IMG/VR virus record: IMGVR_UViG_3300021171_000021
Location: 1 to 44,355 of that record
Source of the DNA: a virus
Reading direction: 5' to 3' (one strand)
Length of the DNA: 44,355 bases
Shown: positions 23,048-32,921 of the stretch, one piece after another
Position numbering within the stretch: position 1 is the first letter of the stretch
Layout: every line of letters begins with the position of its first letter
The notes under the pieces: generated by a model
Databases searched by the model: none
The model's input: the letters and a program-made list of their open reading frames with translations, nothing else
What the model was told of the DNA's origin: nothing
Program-made: the position numbers and the translations under genes

Positions 23048-23710
23048 GTGTGGCTAACATTCCAGCTTGGCAGGCCGACAACCGAAATCCTGTTCGAAGT
23101 ACCGCCGAACGCAATGTCGATCGATCACGACAACGTCGAGGTGAATCTCCGGAACTTGGCGGGCGACTTGAAAACATCCATTCTAAAGGTCAACGCTCCA
23201 TCGATCAAAATCAATTCCAATTTCCTCTCTCAGACCCAACGCATCCAGTTCATGTCTTTGATGGGGATCTCGGACACCTTTCTTTCCTTTTTGACCCGGG
23301 ACGACTGGCAGACTCAAAACGAGTTAGTCACGATCATCGATTCAACTCATGTCCAGATCGCCAACTCTTCGGCGACCCGGCTATCGGCCGCCCTGGTGGC
23401 GGCGGGCGGTGGATCGATCATCAATATCATCACACCCTTCAATGCCGTTCTCGGAGAAGGCTACGGGAGCGGGGGCTATGGTTTGGGGGGTTACGGCGGA
23501 GCCGCTTTGACTTTCGATCCGGGGCCCGTGACTTACAATGACGCGACGCGGGTTATCACTTTAACGAACGCTTTGGGAAGCCTGACCGCTCCGATGTATG
23601 TGAGCTATACCTATACCGGGTGGCTCGTCAAAATGCAAAAGCTGACGGTCAAGAATCAGGGCGGATGGATTGACCGCGGAACCTATGATATCGCGCTTTT
23701 GGGAGCTTAG
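23048..23710 (+). CDS. Distal tail-like protein
   Basis: A 220-residue protein from GTG 23048 directly after the tape measure, the usual place for a distal tail protein. It begins with a beta pattern (WLTFQLGRPTTEILFEVPPN), has a Gly/Tyr-rich loop at about residues 136-150 (GEGYGSGGYGLGGYGG), and ends in a beta region (MYVSYTYTGWLVKMQKLTV). The assignment is by position. The Gly-Tyr loop is an unusual insertion. Confidence 0.55.
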   Translation: MWLTFQLGRPTTEILFEVPPNAMSIDHDNVEVNLRNLAGDLKTSILKVNAPSIKINSNFLSQTQRIQFMSLMGISDTFLSFLTRDDWQTQNELVTIIDSTHVQIANSSATRLSAALVAAGGGSIINIITPFNAVLGEGYGSGGYGLGGYGGAALTFDPGPVTYNDATRVITLTNALGSLTAPMYVSYTYTGWLVKMQKLTVKNQGGWIDRGTYDIALLGA

Positions 23711-23712
23711 CT

Positions 23713-24792
23713 ATGAGAAATAAATCAGGTTGGTTAATCAGCTCATTCCTTCTACTTCTCGCATCAAAAGCAGGGTGGTGCGATACATTCACCAACCGAT
23801 TGAATTTGGACTTGCCTAGCATCGGCGCGGTGAATTGGGGAACAACGGTGAATAATAACATGACCACAATCGATTCTAATATCACAGTGCCCGGAAACGG
23901 AGTGGTGGTGGGCCAATGCATGCAGTACAGTGGGAATCAAACCTTTGGAACCTCGGGGGCGTCCTGCGGAACGACAACCGGAGTCGGGACGCCATTGGCT
24001 ATTTATGTCGGCGCGACGAACATTTCCTCACCGACGGCGAACGTCATATTTTCCACCTACAACCCAATCAACGTCACCGGATCCGGAGGATTCAAAGGCA
24101 CATTCATTGCAAACGCGACCAGTTTTATCCAGATCAACTCTTCCCAGACATTCGTCAATTTGACGGTCAGTTCCAATACGACCTTGCCGGGGGCGGTGTT
24201 CTACCAAGGCCAACCGACTCAGATCACAAACGCTTATTCGGGATTCTTTGCCAATCCTGCTGGACAGAGTATTTATGGAAACTTCGTCGGCTCTACGACA
24301 GTCGCCGCCGCATCGAGTGCGACCGTCAATTTCAGCGGATACAACCAATACGTCATAAAGATCGATGCGTTAAACAATGTAGCATCCAATGAAACATTGG
24401 TTCTGCGATTTAATAATGATGCCAACTCGGACTATTCATTTTCATTCCAAGGGTTTTTAATCGGCGCATCAACAGGCGTGTTCTGTGCTCATAACGGAGC
24501 GACCGGGATTCTGCTCTCTGGAATCAATAACGTCGAAAATACGCAATCCACGTTTCAGACCTGCACGCTGAATCTTCATGCCGTCAATTACGGATATAAG
24601 AAGCTGGAGGGGACGTGCAGTTATTCGGAGACGAGCGCATTGGATGAGGTTAATTTAAACATTGCAGCGGAAGTGCACCAAACTCCCGTGACTTCGTTGC
24701 AGGTCTTTTTCGGAGTGGATACGGGATGCACGACGCAGACCGATGTCTTAACGGGAACCACCGCGACCGTGGAAGTATGGGGAGTGTTCTGA
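23713..24792 (+). CDS. Signal-peptide-bearing tail fibre-like protein
   Basis: A 359-residue protein. Residues 1-20 form a Sec signal (MRNKSG, hydrophobic WLISSFLLLL, likely cut near ASKA). Right after it comes TFTNRLNLDLPSIGAVNWGT, a form of the T-x2-L-x-L-x2-P-x-G..W motif at the N-termini of tail fibres, then N..M..ID at residues 48-55. The remaining part is beta-rich with eight cysteines, consistent with disulfides in the periplasm. Seen: both elements in one frame, start with TAG of the previous gene two bases away. Inference: an exported fibre or surface-displayed protein. Confidence 0.65.
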   Translation: MRNKSGWLISSFLLLLASKAGWCDTFTNRLNLDLPSIGAVNWGTTVNNNMTTIDSNITVPGNGVVVGQCMQYSGNQTFGTSGASCGTTTGVGTPLAIYVGATNISSPTANVIFSTYNPINVTGSGGFKGTFIANATSFIQINSSQTFVNLTVSSNTTLPGAVFYQGQPTQITNAYSGFFANPAGQSIYGNFVGSTTVAAASSATVNFSGYNQYVIKIDALNNVASNETLVLRFNNDANSDYSFSFQGFLIGASTGVFCAHNGATGILLSGINNVENTQSTFQTCTLNLHAVNYGYKKLEGTCSYSETSALDEVNLNIAAEVHQTPVTSLQVFFGVDTGCTTQTDVLTGTTATVEVWGVF

Positions 24793-27741
24793 TTGGCCCT
24801 CGCCGTCAGCACCGCATTCAAAAACGCCCAGGTGGCGGATATCAACACGCCCGCCGCCAAGGTCCAGCTCATGTTGGGAAACTACTTCAACGCCTCGGCC
24901 TATGGCGCGACGATCGCTTCCAATGGGGATGATGCGTCTGGGAACTACCCGGCGGCCGGAGCGATTGATGGCGACCGCACCGAGATCAATGTCGGCGCGG
25001 CTTCCGGAGCCGATAACGGAATAGGGCTTTCGTCCTGGCGCTCCGCGGCCAATCCTTCCGGGGGATCCCCGGCCACACTCACGATCACGCTCAAAGCCGC
25101 CCAATCCCTCAATCGCATAAAGCTCTATCATCTTTCGACGGATTCGCTCACCAGTTACGATCTCGAATATTTCAACGGCACTTCCTGGATCGTATTTGCC
25201 GCTACATCTGGAATCGTTATGGCTGGGCAGGTATCCATCCCAACGACGGGGACGCTGGACGTCGTGAACTTTCCAACCATTACAGCCACGCAATGGCGCC
25301 TTTCGGTTTATGGGTCCACGAGCGGTCACGCCAACGTGGTCGAGATCGAGGGTTATCAGCTGGTAGATATCACGGCCCGGGTGAAATCGGTCAAAGTCTC
25401 GCGCCAGAGGGATTACAAAATCGCTAACCCTATGGCCGCCAAAGTGACACTCGACTGCATTAACACGGACCAGTTCTTTTCGATCAATTACACGCCAACG
25501 CCTGCCCAGACAGCGGCTGGCTTCGTGAACTCGCAACTTCTTCCAAATGCGGTGATCCTCGTCACGGCAGGATTCTTTTTAACGTCCGGATCCTCCGCCG
25601 GATCGCCCGAGCTCGTGCCATCGATCACGGCTTACATGGATTCGATTACGGTGAAGCCCCTTTCCCGCACGGCCGTCATCGAAGGCCGCGATGGGGTAAA
25701 AGGCCTTATCAACTTGACCGATTCCAGCAACCTGAAAACCAATGCGGATATCACGACCTGCATTCAGTATGTGCTAAACCGGGCCAATCTCTCAAGCTTC
25801 GAGTGCTCCCTCAACACCACCGGCGTTACCATCCCCTATTTTTTCACGGACCAAGAGGACATCCTCAGCACCGTTCGCAATCTGACGCAGGCTGCGGGCG
25901 ACGCCCTTTTCTGGTTTGATGAAAACGGGATCGCCACATTCCGATACTATACCGCGGACACCCCGGAGCAATGGCTCTATCCGAGTCAAACGGACTGGAA
26001 CCTAGGATCCTTCACCGGAAATGTGACAAAGAATGCGAGCGATCAGTTGGATTTACAGCTCAGCTATGGGCCGCCGATCATTACTTGCACGGATCCGAAC
26101 AGCATCTTCATTTATAACCCCTCGATCCAAAACAATAACTCTGGAGCAGTCAATGGGATGGCGCAATCCATACGACTTCCCTTCCCAACCCAGTTAAGCA
26201 ATGTCACTTTCACCATCACCTACAGTATTGCGTTAAATTTTGGATTGTTTTTCCACGTATGGGCGGACAATGGCGGATCGCCCGGCACCGTTCTTTATTC
26301 GCAACAGATCGCCAGCAATAGTTCAGGGACAACGACCTTTAATTTGAACTTGGCGGTTACCTTAGCGGCTGGCAATTACTGGATCGGCGTCGATGATGGC
26401 GGAACGGACGAAGGGACGATCTCGGGATTCTATCCTGCGTTCCTCGGCAACCAAAGTCCGCCGCTTCAGAATCCGCCCTATCTCTGTCTTGGAGTGTTTG
26501 ATGCTGGGCCTACAGCGGGTCAATGGACCCTGCTTCAAGCATGGGTTCCCGGAAATTTTCAATTTAGGCAAACGGCAGGCAATATCTTTATGAGCTTTTC
26601 ATTTGACACGGCCGCTGGATCTGGAACGTGGCAATCGCCTGTGCATGACATGGGCGCCGGTGTGGTTTCCTTGGGCCAGCTGCAGATGCTGGCCGTTCCG
26701 AGCGGCGGCACCATTAGCGCGATGACGCGAACCTCAGCGAATGGAATCTCGGGATGGTCTCCCTATGTGGCGCTGTCGTCCACCGGGAACATCCTTTCAC
26801 CCGTTAATGAGTTCATACAATTTCAAATCTTTATGGCCGTTGGGATCACAACGGTATCGGATCCGCTCGTCCTCAATGTCACGCTGAATTGGACGGGAGG
26901 ATCCGGCAATGCCAAATATCCCCCCAAACCGTCATCCTGGACATTCAGCTTCGCCTCGAACCTTCTGAACGTGTCCCAGGAGTTGGCCGATAATCTGGGC
27001 GGTGATTCTTCTATCCTGAACGATGTGATCGTGAATGCCCAGCCCTATGTGCTCCAAGGAGCAAGCACCGATGTGGTCTGGCAAGGAACCATTGGCACAC
27101 CGCCGGTCAACATCTCCGCGGGCGTCCCATTGTCGGTGACGAGCGGCCAGACCTTAATTTATCCGCTCTATATTTCCGGCGGTATGGATATTGGATCGAT
27201 GTCGGGCGCGAACCCGGCCGCCGCGACCATCACCTTTGCGGCTGGCGGAGCGGGATCCTGGTCCTTTACCACGATCCATCCGACGCTTCCGGTGCTTCAG
27301 ATCGTCATCACGGGAACGGGCACCATCACGAATCTGCAGGTGCTCGGAAAAACATTTTCTAGCGGCACTATTACCGCCGTCAATGCCCAGATCCAGAGCA
27401 CGACGCAGGGCATTGAGATCACAAGCAAGCCATCGATCGCATCCTTTGGAAGACGTAAAGCGACCATCTCGAATCCCTGGATTGTGAGCGCCGCCATCGC
27501 GACCAATATCGCCCAGGCGATCATCAACAATTTTGCCAATCCATTTTCCTACATCCCGTCCGTGGATCTGCAGTTCACGCCGGCGGCTCAAGTCGGAGAC
27601 CGCGTGACAGTCATCGATCAGAACACCGCATTAAATAACGATTATCTGATTGTGGGATTGGACCATGAGATCAGCGTCCAGGAAAAGCGCGCCAGCATCC
27701 AGACCACGGCGACGCTTTTGCTCGTCCCGGCAGGCTATTGA
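24793..27741 (+). CDS. Tail tip / baseplate hub protein with discoidin-like domain
   Basis: A 982-residue protein from TTG 24793, directly after the previous stop. Residues about 30-190 resemble an F5/8 type C (discoidin) domain: AIDGD near the start, then SLNRIKLYHLSTDSLTSYDL, FNGTSW and ATQWRLSVYG, then VVEIEGYQL. The middle carries tail hub features (VKVSRQRDYKIANPMAAKV, then ITAYMDSITVKPLSRTAVI), and the end (GDRVTVIDQNTALNNDYLIV) matches the C-terminal hub fold (gp44/Mu gpP-like). The protein probably forms the tail tip and binds a host carbohydrate. No signal peptide, unlike its neighbours. Confidence 0.65.
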   Translation: MALAVSTAFKNAQVADINTPAAKVQLMLGNYFNASAYGATIASNGDDASGNYPAAGAIDGDRTEINVGAASGADNGIGLSSWRSAANPSGGSPATLTITLKAAQSLNRIKLYHLSTDSLTSYDLEYFNGTSWIVFAATSGIVMAGQVSIPTTGTLDVVNFPTITATQWRLSVYGSTSGHANVVEIEGYQLVDITARVKSVKVSRQRDYKIANPMAAKVTLDCINTDQFFSINYTPTPAQTAAGFVNSQLLPNAVILVTAGFFLTSGSSAGSPELVPSITAYMDSITVKPLSRTAVIEGRDGVKGLINLTDSSNLKTNADITTCIQYVLNRANLSSFECSLNTTGVTIPYFFTDQEDILSTVRNLTQAAGDALFWFDENGIATFRYYTADTPEQWLYPSQTDWNLGSFTGNVTKNASDQLDLQLSYGPPIITCTDPNSIFIYNPSIQNNNSGAVNGMAQSIRLPFPTQLSNVTFTITYSIALNFGLFFHVWADNGGSPGTVLYSQQIASNSSGTTTFNLNLAVTLAAGNYWIGVDDGGTDEGTISGFYPAFLGNQSPPLQNPPYLCLGVFDAGPTAGQWTLLQAWVPGNFQFRQTAGNIFMSFSFDTAAGSGTWQSPVHDMGAGVVSLGQLQMLAVPSGGTISAMTRTSANGISGWSPYVALSSTGNILSPVNEFIQFQIFMAVGITTVSDPLVLNVTLNWTGGSGNAKYPPKPSSWTFSFASNLLNVSQELADNLGGDSSILNDVIVNAQPYVLQGASTDVVWQGTIGTPPVNISAGVPLSVTSGQTLIYPLYISGGMDIGSMSGANPAAATITFAAGGAGSWSFTTIHPTLPVLQIVITGTGTITNLQVLGKTFSSGTITAVNAQIQSTTQGIEITSKPSIASFGRRKATISNPWIVSAAIATNIAQAIINNFANPFSYIPSVDLQFTPAAQVGDRVTVIDQNTALNNDYLIVGLDHEISVQEKRASIQTTATLLLVPAGY

Positions 27742-29867
27742 TGCGCGCACTTCGGCTCATCGGACTTCTGGCTTTGGCCGGACCGGCCTGGGCGATTGTG
27801 GGATCCAATGTCCAGCCCATCGTAACTCCGGCCCAGGTCCTTTTTGGATCGCCCGTTAAAACGATCACGAGCACCGGAACGGTAACGATCAGCACCATCA
27901 CGGGAACTCTGGCCGTCCAGAATATCGTCATCAATGGGACCTGTACGGGCCCGGGATGCGCGGCGGGAGGTGGGGTCATCCCTTTTTCGTTAGGTATTAC
28001 CACGGGAGGGCCCACGGCTTTTCTAGGCCCATTGATTTCAACCTCCGCGACGACGACTACCATTCTTTTCGATTCGGCCACGACGCTGGGTTCATTGATC
28101 TCGAATAACACCTATTTTTGGCAAGCCAATCCTTCCAGCGTCACGCTTCAAGGAAACAATCTCGCATTAACCTATCTCACGAACAGCTCTGCCACAGCCA
28201 CCTACCTTCAACAGTCCTCGGCGACACTGACCTATGTCAATAAGAACCAGGCCAATAACGGGACCGTGACGAACGTCACAGGAACAGCGCCTATTATCGT
28301 TGGCAACGGATCAACCACGCCAGCCATCAGCCTCAATCAAACCATTGCCCAGACCGAGACCTTCACGTCCAGCGTCACGATCCCTGCTCCCCAGGGAGAG
28401 AACGTCACCTTCGGCGTGACGGCAGGAACCTTTACAGGAAACGGCGCGGCCATCACGAGCCTGACTGGGGCGAACATCACGACGAATATCCCCTCGACGG
28501 TGTTGCCGTCGACCATTGCCTATACGACCGTCGCCAACAACTTTACGTCATCGCAGACCATATCGAACCAGACACTCCATACCTCTACCGTCACGATCCT
28601 TTCGAACCCTTCGGCGCTTTATGATCTTTGGGTGGCATCGAATGTAGCGGGGACGCCCGGAACGACGGCCCACCTGTTTGTCAGTACGACAGGAGCAGTC
28701 AACATACCGGCCGCGGGCGGATTGACCGTTGCGAATGCTGTTACCGCGAGCAGTTTTACGTTCATCACAGGGCCTACGGTGACTTCGCAGGTCATTCAGA
28801 CCTCCACCATTACGATGGTATTCGAGAATGCAAACAACGATTTTTCACATTCGAATGCAGGTCAGTTCGAATTTATGAACGCTGACAATTCCCAAGTCAA
28901 GATCACGGGAGGCCCGACGTTTGGAGGAGGACTGGATATCTTTGGAGACAGCACGACAAAGCATTCGGCCATTGAATTGGACCAGGGAGGACAAAATTCT
29001 TCGGGGCGTTTCGCATTTGGTCACGATGGGTTTATTTCTGGAAACGATTTCTGGATCGATGGATTCACGACGGCAGGCAACACCCGAATGAGGGTCTATG
29101 ATGTGGACTCGGCAGCGCTGCAACAGGTAACGGTAGGTGTCAATGGGTCTGGCGGCGGTGCCAATCGCCTCCTTCGGATTATCGATGCGGGCGTGACTTC
29201 GGATGTGGTCCCCGCCAATATCAATTCCACGCAAACCTGGAGCGCGGCACAGACCTTTACGCAACCCACCACCTTTACGTCGAGTGTCACCGTCACGGCT
29301 CCGTTAGGAGAAAATGTGGTCTTTGGTTTATCCGTCGGAACCATGACGGGCGCCGGTCTTGGCACCTGCGGCGATACGACCCACGCCCTGGGGTTTACTT
29401 CAACAGGCACCTTTACTTGCCAGAATGTAACGGGATCCGGGGGAGGGGGCGGCGGGTCATCTTTGGCAATTGGTTTGGGTTCGACAGCAACTTTTACCAC
29501 GCAGATATCGAGCCCCACGCAACCCCTCTCCTTCGATATCAGCCAGTTTTCAGGGCAACTCCTAGGGACGACAACTGGATTTATTACGATTGCCTATTCC
29601 ACAAATGCCCAGACAACTAGCTATACGGCAGTTTCGACGGATACGGTGGTGGAGGCAAACTGCGCCTCGGCTTGTACGGTGACGCTTCCGACGGCTGTTA
29701 ATCGGAAAGGAAAAAGATTTAATATAAAAATGATCGGGGTAGGTCCTGTCACGATTGCCACGGTGGCAAGCCAGACGATTGATGGGAGTACAACCGTCAC
29801 ACCAAATCCGAATCAGTACGTCGATATTGAGGTGGAATCCGATGGCTCAAACTATGACATCTTATAG
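27741..29867 (+). CDS. Signal-peptide-bearing tail fibre with internal repeats
   Basis: A 708-residue protein. Residues 1-18 are a clear Sec signal (MRALRLIGLLALAGPAWA, canonical A-W-A). The rest is Thr/Ser/Val beta structure typical of fibres, with two related blocks, TFTSSVTIPAPQGENVTFG (about residue 210) and TFTSSVTVTAPLGENVVFG (about residue 515), and a C-terminal domain with TVTLPTAVNRKGKRFNIK and TIDGSTTVTPNPNQY, found in fibre and receptor-binding proteins. Start: ATG 27741, overlapping the preceding TGA by one base. Export of a fibre protein is unusual for a phage. Confidence 0.65.
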   Translation: MRALRLIGLLALAGPAWAIVGSNVQPIVTPAQVLFGSPVKTITSTGTVTISTITGTLAVQNIVINGTCTGPGCAAGGGVIPFSLGITTGGPTAFLGPLISTSATTTTILFDSATTLGSLISNNTYFWQANPSSVTLQGNNLALTYLTNSSATATYLQQSSATLTYVNKNQANNGTVTNVTGTAPIIVGNGSTTPAISLNQTIAQTETFTSSVTIPAPQGENVTFGVTAGTFTGNGAAITSLTGANITTNIPSTVLPSTIAYTTVANNFTSSQTISNQTLHTSTVTILSNPSALYDLWVASNVAGTPGTTAHLFVSTTGAVNIPAAGGLTVANAVTASSFTFITGPTVTSQVIQTSTITMVFENANNDFSHSNAGQFEFMNADNSQVKITGGPTFGGGLDIFGDSTTKHSAIELDQGGQNSSGRFAFGHDGFISGNDFWIDGFTTAGNTRMRVYDVDSAALQQVTVGVNGSGGGANRLLRIIDAGVTSDVVPANINSTQTWSAAQTFTQPTTFTSSVTVTAPLGENVVFGLSVGTMTGAGLGTCGDTTHALGFTSTGTFTCQNVTGSGGGGGGSSLAIGLGSTATFTTQISSPTQPLSFDISQFSGQLLGTTTGFITIAYSTNAQTTSYTAVSTDTVVEANCASACTVTLPTAVNRKGKRFNIKMIGVGPVTIATVASQTIDGSTTVTPNPNQYVDIEVESDGSNYDIL

Positions 29868-31431
29868 AAAGATTCTTTTAGGCGTTCTCTGCCTCCCTGC
29901 TATGTCCTGGGCGTCTTATCAGCCAGTTACGGGATCATCCGTCACGGTATTTCAACCCACGGGAACCAGCTTGCAGACCACGGCGAACCCTTCAGGAACA
30001 TATACGATCACGCCAGGAACTGGCACCTTTCAGACCAATAACGCCGCCACGCTCAATACGGTCAGCACCAATACGACTATTCTCCAAGCCGTCCAGCTGG
30101 CATCTGGGACAGTCACGAACCCTTTGCAGGTTAACAATGCCGCTACATTGAATGTCGTGAGTACGGCTCCTACCATCGTAACCTTGACCACCGTCACTTT
30201 TAACGGTATCGCTCAGCCAGTCAATACGCTCAATGTGGGGGTTTACATCGATTCGTCACCTTACACGCAGGCCATCTCCTCGATGGCTCCTGTAGGAGGG
30301 CTTTACCAGCAGATATTGATCCCTTTTGTGAGTACCACCACGGCGGCTTTCCGCATGAACCAGTACCGAGCACTCTATGTGGTTCCTTCTGATGCAAATG
30401 GCGTGATTCTCGGGACCGCTACGACTAATCCCAATATCGTTGGATTCGGAGGGACCGCCCAGCCAGTCACGCAATCGGGGCTTTTCAGTATCGCCAATTC
30501 AACGCTAGGCGTAGTCCCTGGAGGGCCACCGTTTGTCGTGACTTTAACCACCGTAACGTTTAACGGCGCGACTCAGCCGGTGAGCAATGCGGCTACATTG
30601 AACGTCGTCAGCACAAACGTCGTCATTCCAGCCACGGTGAACGTCGTGAGCACCAACGTAGTTATTCTCCAGGCGGTTCAGTTGGCGTCGAGCACAATCC
30701 AAACCAACAACGCCGCTACGCTGAATGTGGTGAGCACTTATACCACCATCGTTTCCACCTATGCCGACAATGGGGCTCTTGCCAACGCCAACCGCTTCAA
30801 TGTCTTGCCTGCGATCTATGGGTCGGATTATTTAGACGGCTCAGCGGCTACGGATGATTTTAATGCCGCCTTGTATGTCGGAACCCGCGACGGTGGTTTG
30901 CGTACCACGCAGATTATGAATTTTACAGACCACAGCTATTCCGTTTCGACGGGTCCTTTTACCGTCCCGAATAGCACGATTGACGTAAGCGGCATTTGCG
31001 GAAACGCCACAAACAATGTCGGGATCGTCGGAATCCGCGTAAGCGCGACCCAGACCACGGCGGGGATTGTCCCTCTCCTGGTCGTTCGACGATCCACGCA
31101 GTATACGGGAATCTACAGCACCATGGTAGCGTCAGGGTATGACCCCACGACGTATTCGGTGCCTTTGTCCTCGGCGATCTTCTTTAACAGTACGGACGGC
31201 CATCAGTTGAACGGGACATATCTGACAACGCTCGATTCGTATAATCTGGGGATCATGGCAACAGGGACTGCCACGCCGAATGATATCTACATCAGTCCCG
31301 CATCCTGGCGAACTGACCCGCCGGTTTTAAGAGGGGTCACGCAATGTCTTGGCATAAGTACTCAAGGCAACGTCGTATCGGGAGGGAAGTTCAATGTGAG
31401 TTGGTTTTGGAAAGAAGTCGTAGCACCCTAG
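29854..31431 (+). CDS. Signal-peptide-bearing repeat-rich fibre-like protein
   Basis: About 525 residues from ATG 29854 (ATG 29842 is an in-frame alternative). Residues 1-20 form a Sec signal (MTSYRKILLGVLCLPAMSWA). The protein then has at least five copies of an NNAATLNVVST-type repeat (also seen as variants ATLNTVST and TVNVVST) and two TLTTVTFNG..QPV blocks, a collagen-free repetitive shaft, then a globular C-terminal part (about residues 320-525) with aromatic and Cys residues. It looks like a fibre shaft plus receptor-binding tip but is predicted to be exported. Confidence 0.6.
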   Translation: MTSYRKILLGVLCLPAMSWASYQPVTGSSVTVFQPTGTSLQTTANPSGTYTITPGTGTFQTNNAATLNTVSTNTTILQAVQLASGTVTNPLQVNNAATLNVVSTAPTIVTLTTVTFNGIAQPVNTLNVGVYIDSSPYTQAISSMAPVGGLYQQILIPFVSTTTAAFRMNQYRALYVVPSDANGVILGTATTNPNIVGFGGTAQPVTQSGLFSIANSTLGVVPGGPPFVVTLTTVTFNGATQPVSNAATLNVVSTNVVIPATVNVVSTNVVILQAVQLASSTIQTNNAATLNVVSTYTTIVSTYADNGALANANRFNVLPAIYGSDYLDGSAATDDFNAALYVGTRDGGLRTTQIMNFTDHSYSVSTGPFTVPNSTIDVSGICGNATNNVGIVGIRVSATQTTAGIVPLLVVRRSTQYTGIYSTMVASGYDPTTYSVPLSSAIFFNSTDGHQLNGTYLTTLDSYNLGIMATGTATPNDIYISPASWRTDPPVLRGVTQCLGISTQGNVVSGGKFNVSWFWKEVVAP

Positions 31432-31440
31432 GGAGGTTTT

Positions 31441-31878
31441 ATGGCTTGGTCCGCCGTCGTTCAAGGCACTGACACACAGAATCAAATCGTGCACCTTCTT
31501 TTTACGGAAAGTGTAACGGGACAGACCTTTGCGAACCAGTACCCGATTCCATTAGGTGCGCCTGCTACTTTCCTGGGAGATTTGGTTGCCCAGGTCATTG
31601 CCCAACTTACGGCCCAACAGTCGGTGTCTACGGCTATTCCTCAGCCTGGTGAGGTGGTTCTTCCAACTCCTACGCCCGTCATTGTTCCTGATCCGAACGC
31701 CGCGATGAAAGCCCAATTCCTAGCCGATTATCAGCTTTTGAAACAGATGCAGACGGCCATTGCTCATAACATCTTGACGGCGGCGGACCTGACCTTTACG
31801 GCGCAACTGGCGAAGGTGACGAGTGAGCTTGCGGCCAATCAAGCAATTCTCTTGCCGCTGATTCAAACAGGACCATGA
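31441..31878 (+). CDS. Unknown small tail-region protein
   Basis: A 145-residue protein with AGGGAGG upstream of ATG 31441. It lacks a signal peptide and Cys, has a beta N-terminus (WSAVVQGTDTQNQIVHLLF), a Pro-rich linker in the middle (LPTPTPVIVPDPN) and a helical end (AQLAKVTSELAANQAILLPL). It sits between two exported proteins and could be a fibre chaperone or adaptor. No family recognised. Confidence 0.6.
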   Translation: MAWSAVVQGTDTQNQIVHLLFTESVTGQTFANQYPIPLGAPATFLGDLVAQVIAQLTAQQSVSTAIPQPGEVVLPTPTPVIVPDPNAAMKAQFLADYQLLKQMQTAIAHNILTAADLTFTAQLAKVTSELAANQAILLPLIQTGP

Positions 31879-32612
31879 AATACGCAGCTCTTTTTGTGCT
31901 TCTCATTCCCGTGTCGGGATGGTCAGCCATTGCGGTTAGTTCACAGACTTTTCATCAGCACACAGGAGCCGCCGGAGTCGATACCTGGACCTTTAACTGC
32001 AACGGCGGAAATCTTCTTGTTTTAGCTCCAATTTCTTCACAAGGTTTTTTGGTGGTGGGATCAAGTTTTAATGGTGTTAATTTAACTATGAGCACCCAAA
32101 CGATTAATGGGAGTGGCCCCACGGCAGCGGCGTTGTGGTACTTGGTTAATCCCTCGGCGGGCAGTAACACCATGTCCATTACGTGGAGCGATACGGGCGG
32201 AAGTGTAAATCAAGGAGCTGGAGCCGTCTGTTTTTCTGGGGTGAACACTTCTGCTCCTATTGATGTGGCGAATTGCAGTATTTCAGGAAGCGGGGGAACG
32301 ACGGTCACGGTGAATTTAGTGACTACGGTAAATAATGATTTTTTAGACGATGTACTTATGAATAATTCACAGACTATAACTATCACATCAGGTTCAGGAA
32401 CCATTCAATGGTTTCATAACGGAGTGACGGAACCTCCTTTTGGTATTCAAATCGGATCGACAAAAGGTCCCGTTTCGACAGGCTCTAATTCAATGACCTA
32501 TGTGACTACAAACACCTTTTCACAGCCCACTTACTGCGGTCTTGCGGTTGAACCGGCAGCGGTGGCTGGCGGCGGTTCTCCCAAGATGATGAAGATGGAG
32601 ACCTGCGATTAA
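31875..32612 (+). CDS. Signal-peptide-bearing lectin-like protein
   Basis: A 245-residue protein from ATG 31875 (ATGA overlap). Residues 1-17 are a Sec signal (MKYAALFVLLIPVSGWS). The rest is a beta sandwich-like domain with repeated short strands, including LWYLVNPSAGSNTMSITWS, typical of LamG/concanavalin-like modules, and five to six cysteines. The C-terminus is a basic-acidic tail (KMMKMETCD). It resembles a secreted carbohydrate-binding protein. Functional link to the virion is unknown. Confidence 0.6.
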   Translation: MKYAALFVLLIPVSGWSAIAVSSQTFHQHTGAAGVDTWTFNCNGGNLLVLAPISSQGFLVVGSSFNGVNLTMSTQTINGSGPTAAALWYLVNPSAGSNTMSITWSDTGGSVNQGAGAVCFSGVNTSAPIDVANCSISGSGGTTVTVNLVTTVNNDFLDDVLMNNSQTITITSGSGTIQWFHNGVTEPPFGIQIGSTKGPVSTGSNSMTYVTTNTFSQPTYCGLAVEPAAVAGGGSPKMMKMETCD

Positions 32613-32624
32613 GGAGACATTGTC

Positions 32625-32921
32625 ATGATGAAAAGAGTAAGTCTTATGTTCTTATTGACGGGAACTCTTGTGGCCGCCCCGATCACTCAGTCCAATATAC
32701 CGACGGTGCGGCAGGTCATGGAGGCGCAAGTGATCCCGGCCATCGTTCGTCTCAATCAATTCGCGCATGATGCGGGGGATTTTAGCGATGCGGGGTTTGC
32801 CTTCCAAGTCAAGTACAGTTGCACGACAGTCCCAGCGGACCCGCAACAAATCGCGGATATCATAACCACTTACGCCACGCTAAAAGCCCAGTTAATCGCG
32901 GCCGTGAACGCTCTTCCATGA
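32625..32921 (+). CDS. Signal-peptide-bearing small protein
   Basis: A 98-residue protein from ATG 32625 (AAGGAG upstream) with a Sec signal (KRVSLMFLLTGTLVAA) at residues 3-18, then an all-helical mature part of about 80 residues with YSCTTVPADPQQIADI. A small periplasmic protein is likely. No known family. Confidence 0.6.
   Translation: MMKRVSLMFLLTGTLVAAPITQSNIPTVRQVMEAQVIPAIVRLNQFAHDAGDFSDAGFAFQVKYSCTTVPADPQQIADIITTYATLKAQLIAAVNALP

Noticed and set aside
24748-25536. A 262-codon - strand frame opposite the tail tip gene
   Set aside because: Opposite strand of a supported gene, with no ribosome binding site or recognised domain.
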